Shown here: positions 25,139 through 33,804 of the stretch, one piece after another
How the letters are laid out: each line of letters starts with the position of its first letter
Numbering within the stretch: the first letter of the stretch is position 1
Source of the DNA: Lysobacter sp. MMG2
GTDB taxonomy: Bacteria; Pseudomonadota; Gammaproteobacteria; Xanthomonadales; Xanthomonadaceae
Assembly (NCBI RefSeq): GCF_016735495.2
Contig: NZ_JAERQY020000001.1
Coordinates: forward strand, 1,674,001 to 1,738,000
Length of the DNA: 64,000 bases
Reading direction: 5' to 3'
Position numbers and translations under genes: made by a program
Notes under the pieces: generated by a model
Seen by the model: only the letters and a program-made list of their open reading frames with translations
Databases searched by the model: none
Told to the model about the DNA's origin: nothing

Positions 25139-26686
25139 ATGGCACAGAAGAAGGCCGCCCCCAAGGGCGCACGCGGCACGCCCCCTGCAGCCTCAGGCAA
25201 GCCGAACATCCTGGTCATCTTCGGCGATGACATCGGCATCCCGCAGATCAGCGCCTACACGCGCGGCCTGATGGGTTACCAGACACCGAACATCGATCGC
25301 ATCGCCAACGAAGGCGCGCTGTTCACCGACTCCTACGGCCAGCAGAGCTGCACTGCAGGACGCGCATCCTTCATCCTCGGCCAGGAGCCATTCCGCACCG
25401 GCCTTCTCACCATCGGCATGCCCGGCGATCCGCACGGCATCACCGGCTGGATGCCGACGATCGCCGACGCACTGAAGACGCAGGGCTACGCCACCGGCCA
25501 GTTCGGCAAGAACCACCTCGGCGATCAGGACCAGCACCTCCCGACGAATCACGGATTCGACGAGTTCTTCGGCAATCTCTATCACCTCAACGCCGAGGAA
25601 GAACCCGAAGGCTACTTCTATCCCAAGGACCCGAACTTCAAGAAGAAGTACGGTCCGCGCGGCGTGATCCACTCCTACGGCGGCGGCAAGATCGAGGACA
25701 CCGGGCCGCTCAACATCAAGCGCATGCCGACGGTGGATGAAGAGTTCCTGGAGGCGGCGGAGAAATTCATCAAGAAGAGCGCCAAGGCCAAGCAGCCGTT
25801 CTTCGTGTGGTTCAACACCACGCGCATGCACGTATTCACTCACCTGAAGAAGGACTCGGTGGGCAAGACGGGCAAGGGCCTGCACGCCGACGGCATGGTC
25901 GAACACGACGGCCATGTCGGGCAGTTGCTCGATCTGCTGGACGAACTGGGCCTGGACGACAACACCATCGTCGTCTACACCACCGACAACGGCGCCGAGA
26001 TCGCGCTGTGGCCCGACGGCGCCATGACGATGTTCCGCGGCGAGAAGGGTTCGACCTGGGAAGGCGGCTTCCGCATTCCGATGGCGATCCGCTGGCCGGG
26101 CACGATCAAGCCCGGCACGGTCTACAACGATCCGATCTCGCTGATCGACATGTTCCCCACGCTGTGCGCGGCCGCCGGTGTTCCCGACATCAAGGAACAG
26201 CTGGCGAAGGGCACCACGCTCAACAAGAAGAAGTTCAAGGTCAAGCTCGACGGCTTCAACTTCATGCCCTACTTCCAGGGCAAGGAGAAGAAGGGACCGC
26301 GCGATGCCATCTTCTACTTCGACCAGGGCGGCAACCTCAACGCGCTGCGTTTCCAGGACTGGAAGCTCAGTTTCGCCAGCCAGCACGGCAACATCGCCAC
26401 TGGCACGCGCGCCGTGACCAACTGGGCCATGATCACCAACCTGCGCATGGACCCCTATGAACGCGGGCTGGAGGATGGCGGCGGTGCAATCGATTTCCTC
26501 GCGCGCCAGATGTGGCTGATCGTGCCGGTGATGGGCGCCATCAAGGCGTTCTTCTCCGACTTCATGGATTACCCGTACCAGGCCGGCAGTTCGCTCAACG
26601 CCGGCAGCATCAACTACGGGTTGCTGAAGCAGTCCGACGCACTCAAGCGGCTCAAGCAGCTGGAATCGCTGCACCCGAGCAGTTGA
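25139..26686 (+). CDS. Formylglycine-dependent sulfatase (arylsulfatase-like)
   Basis: A 515-aa type I sulfatase. The signature CTAGR (71-75) places C71 for conversion to formylglycine, and metal-binding residues are visible at D30-D31 (FGDDIG) and in YTTDNGAE. GQFGKNHLGD and PFFVWFNTTRMHVFTH are also typical. No signal peptide is evident: the N-terminus is lysine- and alanine-rich (AQKKAAPKGARG), so it may be cytosolic or exported by another route. The start at 25139 follows GGGAG. No formylglycine-generating enzyme gene lies in the window. The natural sulfate ester is unknown. Confidence 0.92.
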   Translation: MAQKKAAPKGARGTPPAASGKPNILVIFGDDIGIPQISAYTRGLMGYQTPNIDRIANEGALFTDSYGQQSCTAGRASFILGQEPFRTGLLTIGMPGDPHGITGWMPTIADALKTQGYATGQFGKNHLGDQDQHLPTNHGFDEFFGNLYHLNAEEEPEGYFYPKDPNFKKKYGPRGVIHSYGGGKIEDTGPLNIKRMPTVDEEFLEAAEKFIKKSAKAKQPFFVWFNTTRMHVFTHLKKDSVGKTGKGLHADGMVEHDGHVGQLLDLLDELGLDDNTIVVYTTDNGAEIALWPDGAMTMFRGEKGSTWEGGFRIPMAIRWPGTIKPGTVYNDPISLIDMFPTLCAAAGVPDIKEQLAKGTTLNKKKFKVKLDGFNFMPYFQGKEKKGPRDAIFYFDQGGNLNALRFQDWKLSFASQHGNIATGTRAVTNWAMITNLRMDPYERGLEDGGGAIDFLARQMWLIVPVMGAIKAFFSDFMDYPYQAGSSLNAGSINYGLLKQSDALKRLKQLESLHPSS

Positions 26687-26698
26687 GACATCGCGGCG

Positions 26699-26721
26699 CC
26701 CGGACGCGCAATGCGTCCGGG
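26699..26721. terminator. Terminator between sulfatase and small convergent gene
   Basis: A 9-bp perfect stem CCCGGACGC (26699-26707) and GCGTCCGGG (26713-26721), loop GCAAT, starting 13 bp after the sulfatase stop and before the stop of the convergent gene ending at 26747. Confidence 0.6.
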
Positions 26722-26746
26722 TTCCGCAGTGCGCGTGCGAACCCGC

Positions 26747-26974
26747 TCAGTCCTCGCCGTCGTCGGCGAGCTTCATGTCACGCAGGATCGCGCCCAGCTC
26801 GGTATGCACCGACTCGACCATGTCGGGCGGCGCGCGTTTGAGGATGAAGTCCGCCTTGCCGGCGAACGTGTCGAAGAACGTGGCGGTGTCGGGCGTCTCG
26901 CGCAGCATCGAGGGAACGTCGTCCCGCAATGCCTGCAGTTGCGATTGGAGTTCGGGCCAGGTGGGCATTGGCAT
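26747..26974 (-). CDS. Small hypothetical protein
   Basis: A 75-aa acidic protein (PTWPELQSQLQALRDDVPSM, then ADFILKRAPPDMVESVHTELGAILRDMKLADDGED) with no signal peptide or membrane segment and a largely helical look. I do not recognise a family. Two in-frame ATGs (26974 and 26968) are possible and neither has a strong ribosome-binding site. It converges on the sulfatase, and coding bias looks like its neighbours. It is probably real, but it could be a conserved small protein or a chance frame. Confidence 0.55.
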   Translation of the reverse strand: MPMPTWPELQSQLQALRDDVPSMLRETPDTATFFDTFAGKADFILKRAPPDMVESVHTELGAILRDMKLADDGED

Positions 26975-27316
26975 GGATTCGCTGGAAAGGGCCGTCACCG
27001 GATGATGACCGCGACCGTGTGTCGCGCCGTGAACGAGGCCGGCATCCCGTTCATCCGGCCGGAAGCCTCGACCGCGCACTGCGTCCCGTGGCGCAACGCC
27101 GATCGTAGGCCAGCGCAGCCAGTGTTCTGTAAGCGCGTGCGAGGCAACAGCGCGTTTCCGCGCGCGGCCGCAGCGCCAGCAGCGCGGACGAACCGGTTTG
27201 TGCGCATTGGTGCGATTTCCTCAACACCGCATGCCCTTCCATCGGGCTACACGCGGGCCGTGCACTCGCCTAGAACAGTGGGCGGATCCGCATCAACGCA
27301 AGGCAGGAGAACGGAC
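26975..27316. other. 342-bp interval with no confident gene
   Basis: Divergent region between the small hypothetical gene and the RidA-like gene. Reading frames crossing it show no family motif. The likely RidA promoter is not obvious. Confidence 0.45.
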
Positions 27317-27751
27317 GTGACGATCGGCAAAGAAACCAAGGGCATGGGCATGCCCTGGGAAGACGCCTACGGCTATGCGCAGGCGGTGAAGGTGGGCGAC
27401 ACCATCTACGTGTCGGGACAACTCAGCCATGACGCCGAAGGCAACATCGTCGGTGCACCTGCGCTGGATGCGAAGGGCCGGATCCTGGATCACTCGAACA
27501 TGGAGATCCAGATGCGGCAGACGTACGCGAACGCGCGCGCCCTGCTCGGCCAGTTCGGTGCATCGCTCGACAACGTGGTCGAAGAAGTCCTGTACGTCAC
27601 CGACATGGACGCCGCTTTCGCCGTGGCCGGCACCGTCAGGAAACAGGCGTACGGCACGGACAAGCCGAGCGTTGCCAGCACCATCCTGGTCACGCCGCGC
27701 CTGGCGCTTCCCACGCAGCTCATCGAGATCAAGTTCATCGCCCGGGTCTAG
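27317..27751 (+). CDS. RidA-family (YjgF/YER057c/UK114) protein
   Basis: A 144-aa RidA-superfamily protein with VKVGDTIYVSGQLSHDAEGNIVG, MRQTYANARALLGQFGASLDNVVEEVLYVTDM and the C-terminal PTQLIEIKFIARV. Canonical RidA hydrolyses reactive enamine/imine intermediates. Here the arginine expected in the active site is not clearly aligned, so this may be a RidA subgroup (Rid1-7) rather than RidA itself. The start is a GTG at 27317 preceded by AGGAGA with good spacing. It stands alone, 276 bp before the alternative oxidase. Confidence 0.85.
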   Translation: MTIGKETKGMGMPWEDAYGYAQAVKVGDTIYVSGQLSHDAEGNIVGAPALDAKGRILDHSNMEIQMRQTYANARALLGQFGASLDNVVEEVLYVTDMDAAFAVAGTVRKQAYGTDKPSVASTILVTPRLALPTQLIEIKFIARV

Positions 27752-28027
27752 CGACGCCACACGGCCCGGCCGGCCTTCCGCGAGAGGCTGCCGTTGCAGG
27801 CCGCGCAAACGCCGATCGATCGCGAACTGGCGCCTCTGCTCGCCGCCCATTCCGGGCAGTCCGGCGCGATCTTCCAATAGCAGCTTCAGGGCGCCTGCAT
27901 TCGTGCGTCCCGGTCAACAACAGGTGTCCGACGAACGACCTTCCTGCGCGGGCTCCCACGACCTAGAGTGATCGGACCCGATCCGCGCCCATCGGGCCGG
28001 CGCGCAGGCCGGCTCCCGGAGACTCCC

Positions 28028-28708
28028 ATGCCCGCAGGCGATCCGCGTCCGCTCGATTTCCACCATCCGGTCCTCAACGCCTCCGACCGCATCGCCTACG
28101 GCACCACGCGGGCGCTGCGCTTCTTCGCGGACACGCTTTTCGCCAAACGCTATGGAAACCGGGCCATCGTCCTGGAAACCGTCGCGGCCGTGCCCGGCAT
28201 GGTCGGCGGCGCGCTGGTGCACCTGCACTGCCTGCGCTGGCTGCACGACGACGAAGGCTGGATCCACACGTTGCTGGACGAAGCCGAGAACGAGCGCATG
28301 CACCTGATGACCTTCATGGAAATCGCGCGGCCGAGCTGGTTCGAACGCATGATGGTGCTGGTCGCCCAGGCGCTGTTCTTCACGTTCTACCTGGCCCTCT
28401 ACGTGGTTTCCAGCCGCACCGCGCACCGTCTCGTCGGCTATTTCGAAGAGGAAGCGGTGGTGAGCTACACGCGGTACCTGGCGGAAATCGACGCCGGCCG
28501 CATCGACAACGTGCCCGCGCCGGCCCTCGCGATCGGCTATTGGAAGCTTCCCGCCGACGCGCGCTTGCGTGACGTCGTCATCGCGGTTCGCGACGATGAA
28601 GCCGGCCATCGCGACGTGAACCATGCCTTCGCCGAGGAGAAGACGCGATCGCGGCACCCGCACGCCCAGGCGGCATCGGCCGACGCGGGCCCACGCGACA
28701 CCGCATGA
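28028..28708 (+). CDS. aox: Alternative oxidase (cyanide-insensitive ubiquinol oxidase)
   Basis: A 226-aa alternative oxidase with all diiron ligands: E50 (LETVAAVPGMV), E89 and H92 (AENERMHLMT), E141 (VGYFEEEAVVSYT), and E191 and H194 (RDDEAGHRDVNH). It is an interfacial inner-membrane protein that passes electrons from ubiquinol to oxygen without pumping protons and is not inhibited by cyanide. The start at 28028 follows CGGAGACTCCC. The N-terminus is short, as in other bacterial forms. It is a single gene. Bacterial AOX is patchily distributed, so its presence is notable. Confidence 0.95.
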   Translation: MPAGDPRPLDFHHPVLNASDRIAYGTTRALRFFADTLFAKRYGNRAIVLETVAAVPGMVGGALVHLHCLRWLHDDEGWIHTLLDEAENERMHLMTFMEIARPSWFERMMVLVAQALFFTFYLALYVVSSRTAHRLVGYFEEEAVVSYTRYLAEIDAGRIDNVPAPALAIGYWKLPADARLRDVVIAVRDDEAGHRDVNHAFAEEKTRSRHPHAQAASADAGPRDTA

Positions 28709-28915
28709 GGTGAGGCGCGCGCGGCGGGCAGCGCAGGGTTGACCGCAGATCGCGAATCGCGCGCACCGCACGCCCTGGCAGCGCGGGCGGTGCATTGGTG
28801 CCGGACAGGCAACATGATGTCCACGCGAAGTCGGCTTCCGGTGCCGCGTGCGCGGTACTAGCGTCAGTGCAGGGTTGGACGAGTCGGGGTGCCGCCGGCA
28901 TCCGAGGAGTGTTCA

Positions 28916-29977
28916 ATGAGCACCGACGCCCGTTTTCGCGCCTGGATGTTCGGATCGCTGGCGCTGATCGGCCTGAGCTTCGTGTATTACCTCGTCGCCG
29001 ACATCCACATGCCGGTGTCTCCGGAAGCGCGCCTGACTTACCACGTCACGCAGGTTGCACCGGAGGTGAGCGGTCGCGTGGTCGACGTGCAGGTGCGCAA
29101 CAACCAGCGGGTCGAGAAGGGGCAGCTGCTGTTCCGGGTGGATCCGGAAACCTACCGCACCGCCGTGCACGACGCCGAGCTGCAGGTCGAGCAGGCCGGG
29201 CAGGACAACGCGCAGCTCGACGCCTCCATCGCGGCGGCCTCGGCCGAAGTCACGCGCATGAAGACCCAGGTGGATGACGCCCTGCGCGAACTGCGCCGTT
29301 TGCAGGGCCTGGTGAGCGAACGCTACGTGTCGCGTTCGGCGCTCGACCAGGCGCAGGCCCGATACGACGTCGCGCGCGCCGCGTTGCAGTCTTCGCGCGC
29401 GGCGTTGAACGCGGTGAGGGTGCAACGCGGCAGCGACGGCGACCGCAGCCTGCGCCTTCGACGCGCGCGCAACGCGCTCGCCCATGCCGAACTCGACCTG
29501 CGCCGCTCGGACGTGGTGGCGGCCGCGCCCGGCATCGTCAGCAACATGCGGCTGGCGGCGGGCACCTACGCGCAGGCCGGCGTGCCGAAGCTGGTGTTGA
29601 TCAGCACGGCCCCCAGCCTCCAGGCGGATTTCCGCGAGAAGGCGCTGCTGCATGTCAGCCCGGGCACGCGCGCGCAGGTGGCGTTCGACGCGTTCCCGGG
29701 ACGGCTGTTCGACGCGGAAGTGAGTTCGCTCGACGCGGGCGTGGTGCGCGGGCAGATCGATCCGGACGGACGCCTGGCTGCGCCCGACCAGGACGACCGC
29801 TGGGTGCGCGATGCCGAGCGCGTGCGCGTGAATCTGCAATTGCTCGAGATCCCGCCGCGCCCGCTGATGACCGGCGCCCGCGCCACGGTGCAGCTGCATC
29901 CGCAGGCGCGGGGCCTGCGGCATTGGCTGGGTAACGTGCAGATTCGCCTGATCACCCTGCTCCACTATGTCTACTGA
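28916..29977 (+). CDS. HlyD-type membrane-fusion protein
   Basis: A 353-aa periplasmic adaptor with an N-terminal anchor (FGSLALIGLSFVYYLVA), a lipoyl half (VTQVAPEVSGRVVDVQVRNNQRVEKGQLLFRVD), a coiled-coil hairpin (about 85-190), and second lipoyl and barrel segments (DVVAAAPGIVSNMRLAAGTYAQAG, RPLMTGARATVQLHP). The start at 28916 follows GAGGAGTG. Its 3' end overlaps the DUF2955 gene by 11 bp. This pairing (HlyD with a DUF2955/FUSC-like permease) resembles AaeAB-like efflux of organic acids; the substrate is inferred only. Confidence 0.88.
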   Translation: MSTDARFRAWMFGSLALIGLSFVYYLVADIHMPVSPEARLTYHVTQVAPEVSGRVVDVQVRNNQRVEKGQLLFRVDPETYRTAVHDAELQVEQAGQDNAQLDASIAAASAEVTRMKTQVDDALRELRRLQGLVSERYVSRSALDQAQARYDVARAALQSSRAALNAVRVQRGSDGDRSLRLRRARNALAHAELDLRRSDVVAAAPGIVSNMRLAAGTYAQAGVPKLVLISTAPSLQADFREKALLHVSPGTRAQVAFDAFPGRLFDAEVSSLDAGVVRGQIDPDGRLAAPDQDDRWVRDAERVRVNLQLLEIPPRPLMTGARATVQLHPQARGLRHWLGNVQIRLITLLHYVY

Positions 29978-31016
29978 CGCGCTGTCGCAGTCCCGGCAGG
30001 CGCGGCCCGCGCTCGGCGAGGACGCGTGGCGGCAAGCGTGCCGGCTGGCGATCGGCACCACCGCGGCGCTGGCCGTGGCCAAGGCGATGAGCTGGCCGTT
30101 CGGCGCGTTCTTCGCGCTGTATCCGGTGCTGTTGCTGGGCCTGGTGCCGATCTACAACCTTCGCATCGCGGCACAGTTCGTGGCCAGCAGCCTGGTCAGC
30201 ATCACCGCGGCCAACCTGCTTGCGATCCTCGGCAACGTGTCCCCGCTGCTCGCGATCGGCGCGTTCTTCGTCTTCGCCCTGGCCTGCTTCCGCCTAATGG
30301 CGCAGGGCCCGTGGTTCCTGTTCGGCGCACTGACGATGGTGGCGTCCTCCGTGCTCGTTCACCTGGCGAGCTACCCGCACGTTCCCAAAAGCGATCTGTT
30401 CACCGCGCAGTTCATCGCGACCTTGCTGGCGGCGTTCATCGCAGGCGCGGTGCATGCGCTGATCCCGGAGCGGCGCAAGCTTCCGCACGGCGCGCCCGCC
30501 AAGCCGTTGCCGCTGGTGCGTCACCAGATGCTGCTGGGCGCGATCTGCGCGACGGCGTCCTTCGCGGTGTTCCAGTTCCTGGACCTCCCCGATGCGCTGT
30601 CCGCGCAGGCGGCGACCGTGCTGATCCTGTTTCCGATGACGCTGGCCGGCGGTCGCCGTGCGGCGTGGACGCGTGTGTCGGGGACGCTGCTGGGCACCGT
30701 CTATGCCCTCGCGTTGCAGCTTGCGCTGTACACGCACGTGAGCCAGGCGGGATTCGTGATTGCGCTCTACGGCGTGGGCGCGCTCGTGTTCGCCACCATG
30801 CACGTGCGCGAGAACGCCGGCCCCGCCGTGGGATTGAGCGCCGCCACCGCGATCGCGGTGCTGATCGGCCAGCTCTCGCCCGCCGGGGATCTGTACAGCA
30901 TCTCGCTCTATCGCCTCACATCGGTGGCGATCGCCGTCTTCGGCATGCTGCTGTGCATGTTCGCGGTGGAAGCCGTGCTGAACCGGTTCGCCTCCACGCG
31001 CGCCCCTTCGCCTTGA
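29967..31016 (+). CDS. DUF2955 inner-membrane permease (FUSC-like)
   Basis: A 349-aa integral membrane protein with about ten hydrophobic segments, starting MSTDALSQSRQARP. The repeated blocks (AMSWPFGAFFALYPVLLLGLVP; QAATVLILFPMTLAGGRRAAWTRVSGTLLGT) match DUF2955, related to the FUSC/aromatic-acid exporter group. It overlaps the HlyD gene, so the two surely form one exporter. It converges on the DHA2 transporter gene with 3 bp between stop codons. The transported compound is unknown. Confidence 0.85.
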   Translation: MSTDALSQSRQARPALGEDAWRQACRLAIGTTAALAVAKAMSWPFGAFFALYPVLLLGLVPIYNLRIAAQFVASSLVSITAANLLAILGNVSPLLAIGAFFVFALACFRLMAQGPWFLFGALTMVASSVLVHLASYPHVPKSDLFTAQFIATLLAAFIAGAVHALIPERRKLPHGAPAKPLPLVRHQMLLGAICATASFAVFQFLDLPDALSAQAATVLILFPMTLAGGRRAAWTRVSGTLLGTVYALALQLALYTHVSQAGFVIALYGVGALVFATMHVRENAGPAVGLSAATAIAVLIGQLSPAGDLYSISLYRLTSVAIAVFGMLLCMFAVEAVLNRFASTRAPSP

Positions 31017-31019
31017 CAC

Positions 31020-32597
31020 TCAAGGTGCTGCCAAGTGCCTTTGCGCGTGTTGCGCGCGGCGCGACTGCCGCGCGAGAAACACCTTGGTGCCCAGAAGCAA
31101 CGGTATGGCCACGACGAAGAACATCGCCAGCGACAGGAAGATCTCGTCGAACGCACGCGCGGCCGACTGCTGCTGCACCTGCCTTGCGATCCATGCCGCG
31201 CTGGCCGTCGTCGCCTCGCCCGCCGCAAGGCCCTGCTCCATCCACAGATTCATCAGCGTCGCCTGCGTCGCGTCGAGTTCGGCGCTGCCCATCGGCACGT
31301 GCTGCCACAACGCAACGCCATGCGCAGGCAGGCGCCATTCGAGCATCGTCGAAACGAACGCCATGCCCGCCAGTCCGCCCGCCTGCCGGCCCAGGTTGAA
31401 CAGCGCGACGCCGCCGGCCATCCGTTCGCGGGGAAGCCCACCCAGCGTCATGACCGTCAGCGAGACGAACAGCAGTCCCATGCCGAAACCGCGCAGCCAG
31501 GTGGCCAGCAGCATCTGCGGCGCGCCGGTCTGCGCGCTGGACAGCGAGAGCAACCACATGCCGGTCATGAAGAGCGCGATGCCCACCGGGATCGGCGCCA
31601 CCACCGGCACGCGGCCGGATTGCAGCGCCAGCCCGGCCAACGCGAGGCCAGCCGCGGCGGCGATGGAACTGGACAAGGCCAGCTGGCCCACGTGCTCCGG
31701 CGCGAGCGACAGCACGACGTTGCCGAACAGGGGAATCGCGGCGCCGCTTCCGAACAGGGCGAAGCCCGCGAAGAAGCTGGCGCACAGACCGAATACGAAG
31801 TCCGGATGCGCGCCTGCATGGCGCATCGCCTGGCGGCCGGCGTCGCCGCGCAAGGCGAACCACGATGCGCAGGCGAGGGCGATCACCGATGCGACCGCCA
31901 CCACGCGGATGTGCACGGCATCGAACCAGTCGAAGCGCGCCCCTTCCTGCATCACGTAGACGACGCCCACGATCGCGGGCGCCAGCAGCAGCTGCACGAC
32001 GGGACGAGGAGCGTTCGATGCGACGCGCGCAGGCTCCCGGGGTCGCGTGGAATGGAAGGCGACGCATGCAAGCAATGCCGTGACCGCTGCGCCGACGAAG
32101 AGATCGCGCCAGTCGTGTGCGTCCGTCACCCAGCCGTGCAGCGCGGGCGCGACCATCACCGGCACCACGACGACGGCCAGCGCGATCATGCTCTGCAGCA
32201 GCGGTTGCCGCGTCGCGGGATACGCCTGGAACACCAGCGTCTGCGCGGCCACCAGCACGAGCGCACCGCAGGCACCCTGTGCTGCGCGGATCGCAATGGC
32301 GAAGGTCAAATCGGGCGCCATCGCCAACGCGCCGGTGACGACCGCGAGCAGAAGGCCGCCGACCCACGTCGTCTTCACCGCGTCGTAGCGACCGACCAGC
32401 CACGGCGTCGACACGAAGGCGATGAGTTTGGTCGCGAGGTAGGCGATGTTCAGCCACGCCGCTTCATCCGGCGTCGCCGCATAGCCGCCCATCACCTGCC
32501 CACGATTGACCACCAGGAGCGTGCCGTTGATGCCGTCCACGGCCATCAACGCCACGATGCCGAGCAGGCAGATCGCCTGGCGCAATGCGTTGGCCAT
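31020..32597 (-). CDS. DHA2-type MFS drug transporter (EmrB-like)
   Basis: A 525-aa inner-membrane transporter with about 14 membrane segments. Marks of the DHA2 branch include AWLNIAYLATKLIAFVSTPWLVGRYDAVKT and RAAQGACGALVLVAAQTLVFQ near the start and FGMGLLFVSLTVMTLGGLPRERMAGGVALFNLGRQAGG later. It follows the EmrA-like adaptor gene after 9 bp, the normal EmrA-EmrB order. A TetR regulator is divergent from the pair, and an outer-membrane factor is encoded about 1.9 kb away. It is expected to expel hydrophobic toxic compounds by proton antiport. Confidence 0.9.
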   Translation of the reverse strand: MANALRQAICLLGIVALMAVDGINGTLLVVNRGQVMGGYAATPDEAAWLNIAYLATKLIAFVSTPWLVGRYDAVKTTWVGGLLLAVVTGALAMAPDLTFAIAIRAAQGACGALVLVAAQTLVFQAYPATRQPLLQSMIALAVVVVPVMVAPALHGWVTDAHDWRDLFVGAAVTALLACVAFHSTRPREPARVASNAPRPVVQLLLAPAIVGVVYVMQEGARFDWFDAVHIRVVAVASVIALACASWFALRGDAGRQAMRHAGAHPDFVFGLCASFFAGFALFGSGAAIPLFGNVVLSLAPEHVGQLALSSSIAAAAGLALAGLALQSGRVPVVAPIPVGIALFMTGMWLLSLSSAQTGAPQMLLATWLRGFGMGLLFVSLTVMTLGGLPRERMAGGVALFNLGRQAGGLAGMAFVSTMLEWRLPAHGVALWQHVPMGSAELDATQATLMNLWMEQGLAAGEATTASAAWIARQVQQQSAARAFDEIFLSLAMFFVVAIPLLLGTKVFLARQSRRAQHAQRHLAAP

Positions 32598-32606
32598 CGC
32601 GGCCGG

Positions 32607-33701
32607 TCAGTTCGCCGTGGAGGCGGTGCGCTTGCCGCGTGCGGGAGCGGGGTCGCCGTCGGTGTGGATCGACACTTCGGCGGACAGGCCGGCATAGAGT
32701 CGGCCGGCGAGCGCATGCGCGGGATCCAGCACGATCTTCACCGGCACGCGCTGAACGATCTTGGTGAAATTGCCGGTCGCGTTGTCCGGGGGCAGCAGCG
32801 CGAACTGCGCGCCGCTTCCCGGCGCGATGCTGTCGACCGTGCCCGTCAGTTCGACGCCGGGGTACATGTCCAGCGTCACCTGCGCCGTGTCGCCGACCTT
32901 CACGTCGGTGAGCTGCGTTTCCTTGTAGTTGGCGACGACCCAGACACCGTCCAGCGGCACCAGCGTCAGCGCCGTCGCGCCGGGCGCGACGTAGCGGCCG
33001 ACGCGCACCTGGCGATTGGCGACGACGCCGTCGACGGGCGCGCGCACCACGGTGTGCTTCAACGAGATCGATGCCAGTCTGCGCGCCGCCTGGGCCTGTT
33101 GCAGCACCGCTTCGACCTCCAGCTTCTGTGCACGCAGCACCTCGAGCCTGTCCGTCTCCGCCTGGCGCCGCGCGCGCGCGGAGTCGGTCGCGGCCAGCGC
33201 CCGGCGGTGCGTGGCATCGGCCGATTCGTGCATCTGCCGGCTCACGGCGCTTTGTTCCACGAGGGTGCGATAACGGCGCGAATCGAGCCCCGCGCGCTGC
33301 GCCTCGACTTCGATCGCGCGCACGTCGGCGGAGGCCTGCTCGATCACCGCGCCCTGCAACTGGATCTGCTTGTCCAGGCTGCCCAGCGCGGATTGCTGGC
33401 GCAGCACGTTCGCGAGCGCCTGGTCCAGCTGCGCCTGGTAGTCCGCGTCCTCGATGCGGAACAGCACCTGGCCGCGCTTGACCGGTTCGTTGTCGCCGAC
33501 GAGCACCTCCGAGACGTAGCCCGCCACGCGCGGGGCGATCACCGTCACCTCGCCGCGCGTGTAGGCGTTGTCCGTCGACACCGAGGCGCTGCTCCACAGC
33601 CAGCCGTGCACCGCCCACGCCGAGGCCGCGACCGCCGCGCAGGCGGCCAGGATGAAAACTGAGCGACTTCGGCGCTCGTTATTCGGGAGGGTCGTCTTCA
33701 T
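32607..33701 (-). CDS. EmrA-like HlyD-family adaptor
   Basis: A 364-aa membrane-fusion protein. It has an anchor (SVFILAACAAVAASAWAVHGWLW), lipoyl half (VTVIAPRVAGYVSEVLVGDNEPVKRGQVLFRIED), coiled coil (about 85-215), second half (HTVVRAPVDGVVANRQVRVGRYVAPG) and the EmrA-type barrel signature VVANYKETQLTDVKVGD and GSGAQFALLPPDNATGNFTKIVQRVPVKI. First gene of a two-gene unit with the DHA2 transporter. Its upstream region, shared with a divergent TetR gene, contains a palindrome likely to be the repressor site. No strong ribosome-binding site precedes 33701. Confidence 0.92.
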   Translation of the reverse strand: MKTTLPNNERRSRSVFILAACAAVAASAWAVHGWLWSSASVSTDNAYTRGEVTVIAPRVAGYVSEVLVGDNEPVKRGQVLFRIEDADYQAQLDQALANVLRQQSALGSLDKQIQLQGAVIEQASADVRAIEVEAQRAGLDSRRYRTLVEQSAVSRQMHESADATHRRALAATDSARARRQAETDRLEVLRAQKLEVEAVLQQAQAARRLASISLKHTVVRAPVDGVVANRQVRVGRYVAPGATALTLVPLDGVWVVANYKETQLTDVKVGDTAQVTLDMYPGVELTGTVDSIAPGSGAQFALLPPDNATGNFTKIVQRVPVKIVLDPAHALAGRLYAGLSAEVSIHTDGDPAPARGKRTASTAN

Positions 33702-33732
33702 CGGGTGCCCGTGCGGCGGTCGCGGCTCAATG

Positions 33733-33776
33733 GGTACTGTTTGGTACCGTTGAGGTAAACGGTAATAGTCGGTACC
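33733..33776. promoter_or_regulatory. TetR operator region between adaptor and tetR
   Basis: TACCGTT (33745-33751) and AACGGTA (33758-33764) form a 7-bp inverted repeat with a 6-bp spacer, flanked by GGTACT (33733) and by GGTACC (33743 and 33771). This is the only strong palindrome in the divergent interval and is probably bound by the TetR protein to control both directions. Confidence 0.55.
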
Positions 33777-33804
33777 TTACGTGTCAAGTGCCATGGAGTG
33801 CGCC

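Noticed and set aside
31035-33662. A long plus-strand frame (about 875 codons) opposite the EmrAB-like genes
   Set aside because: Arginine/histidine/glutamine-rich translation with no motif; the minus-strand genes are unambiguous.
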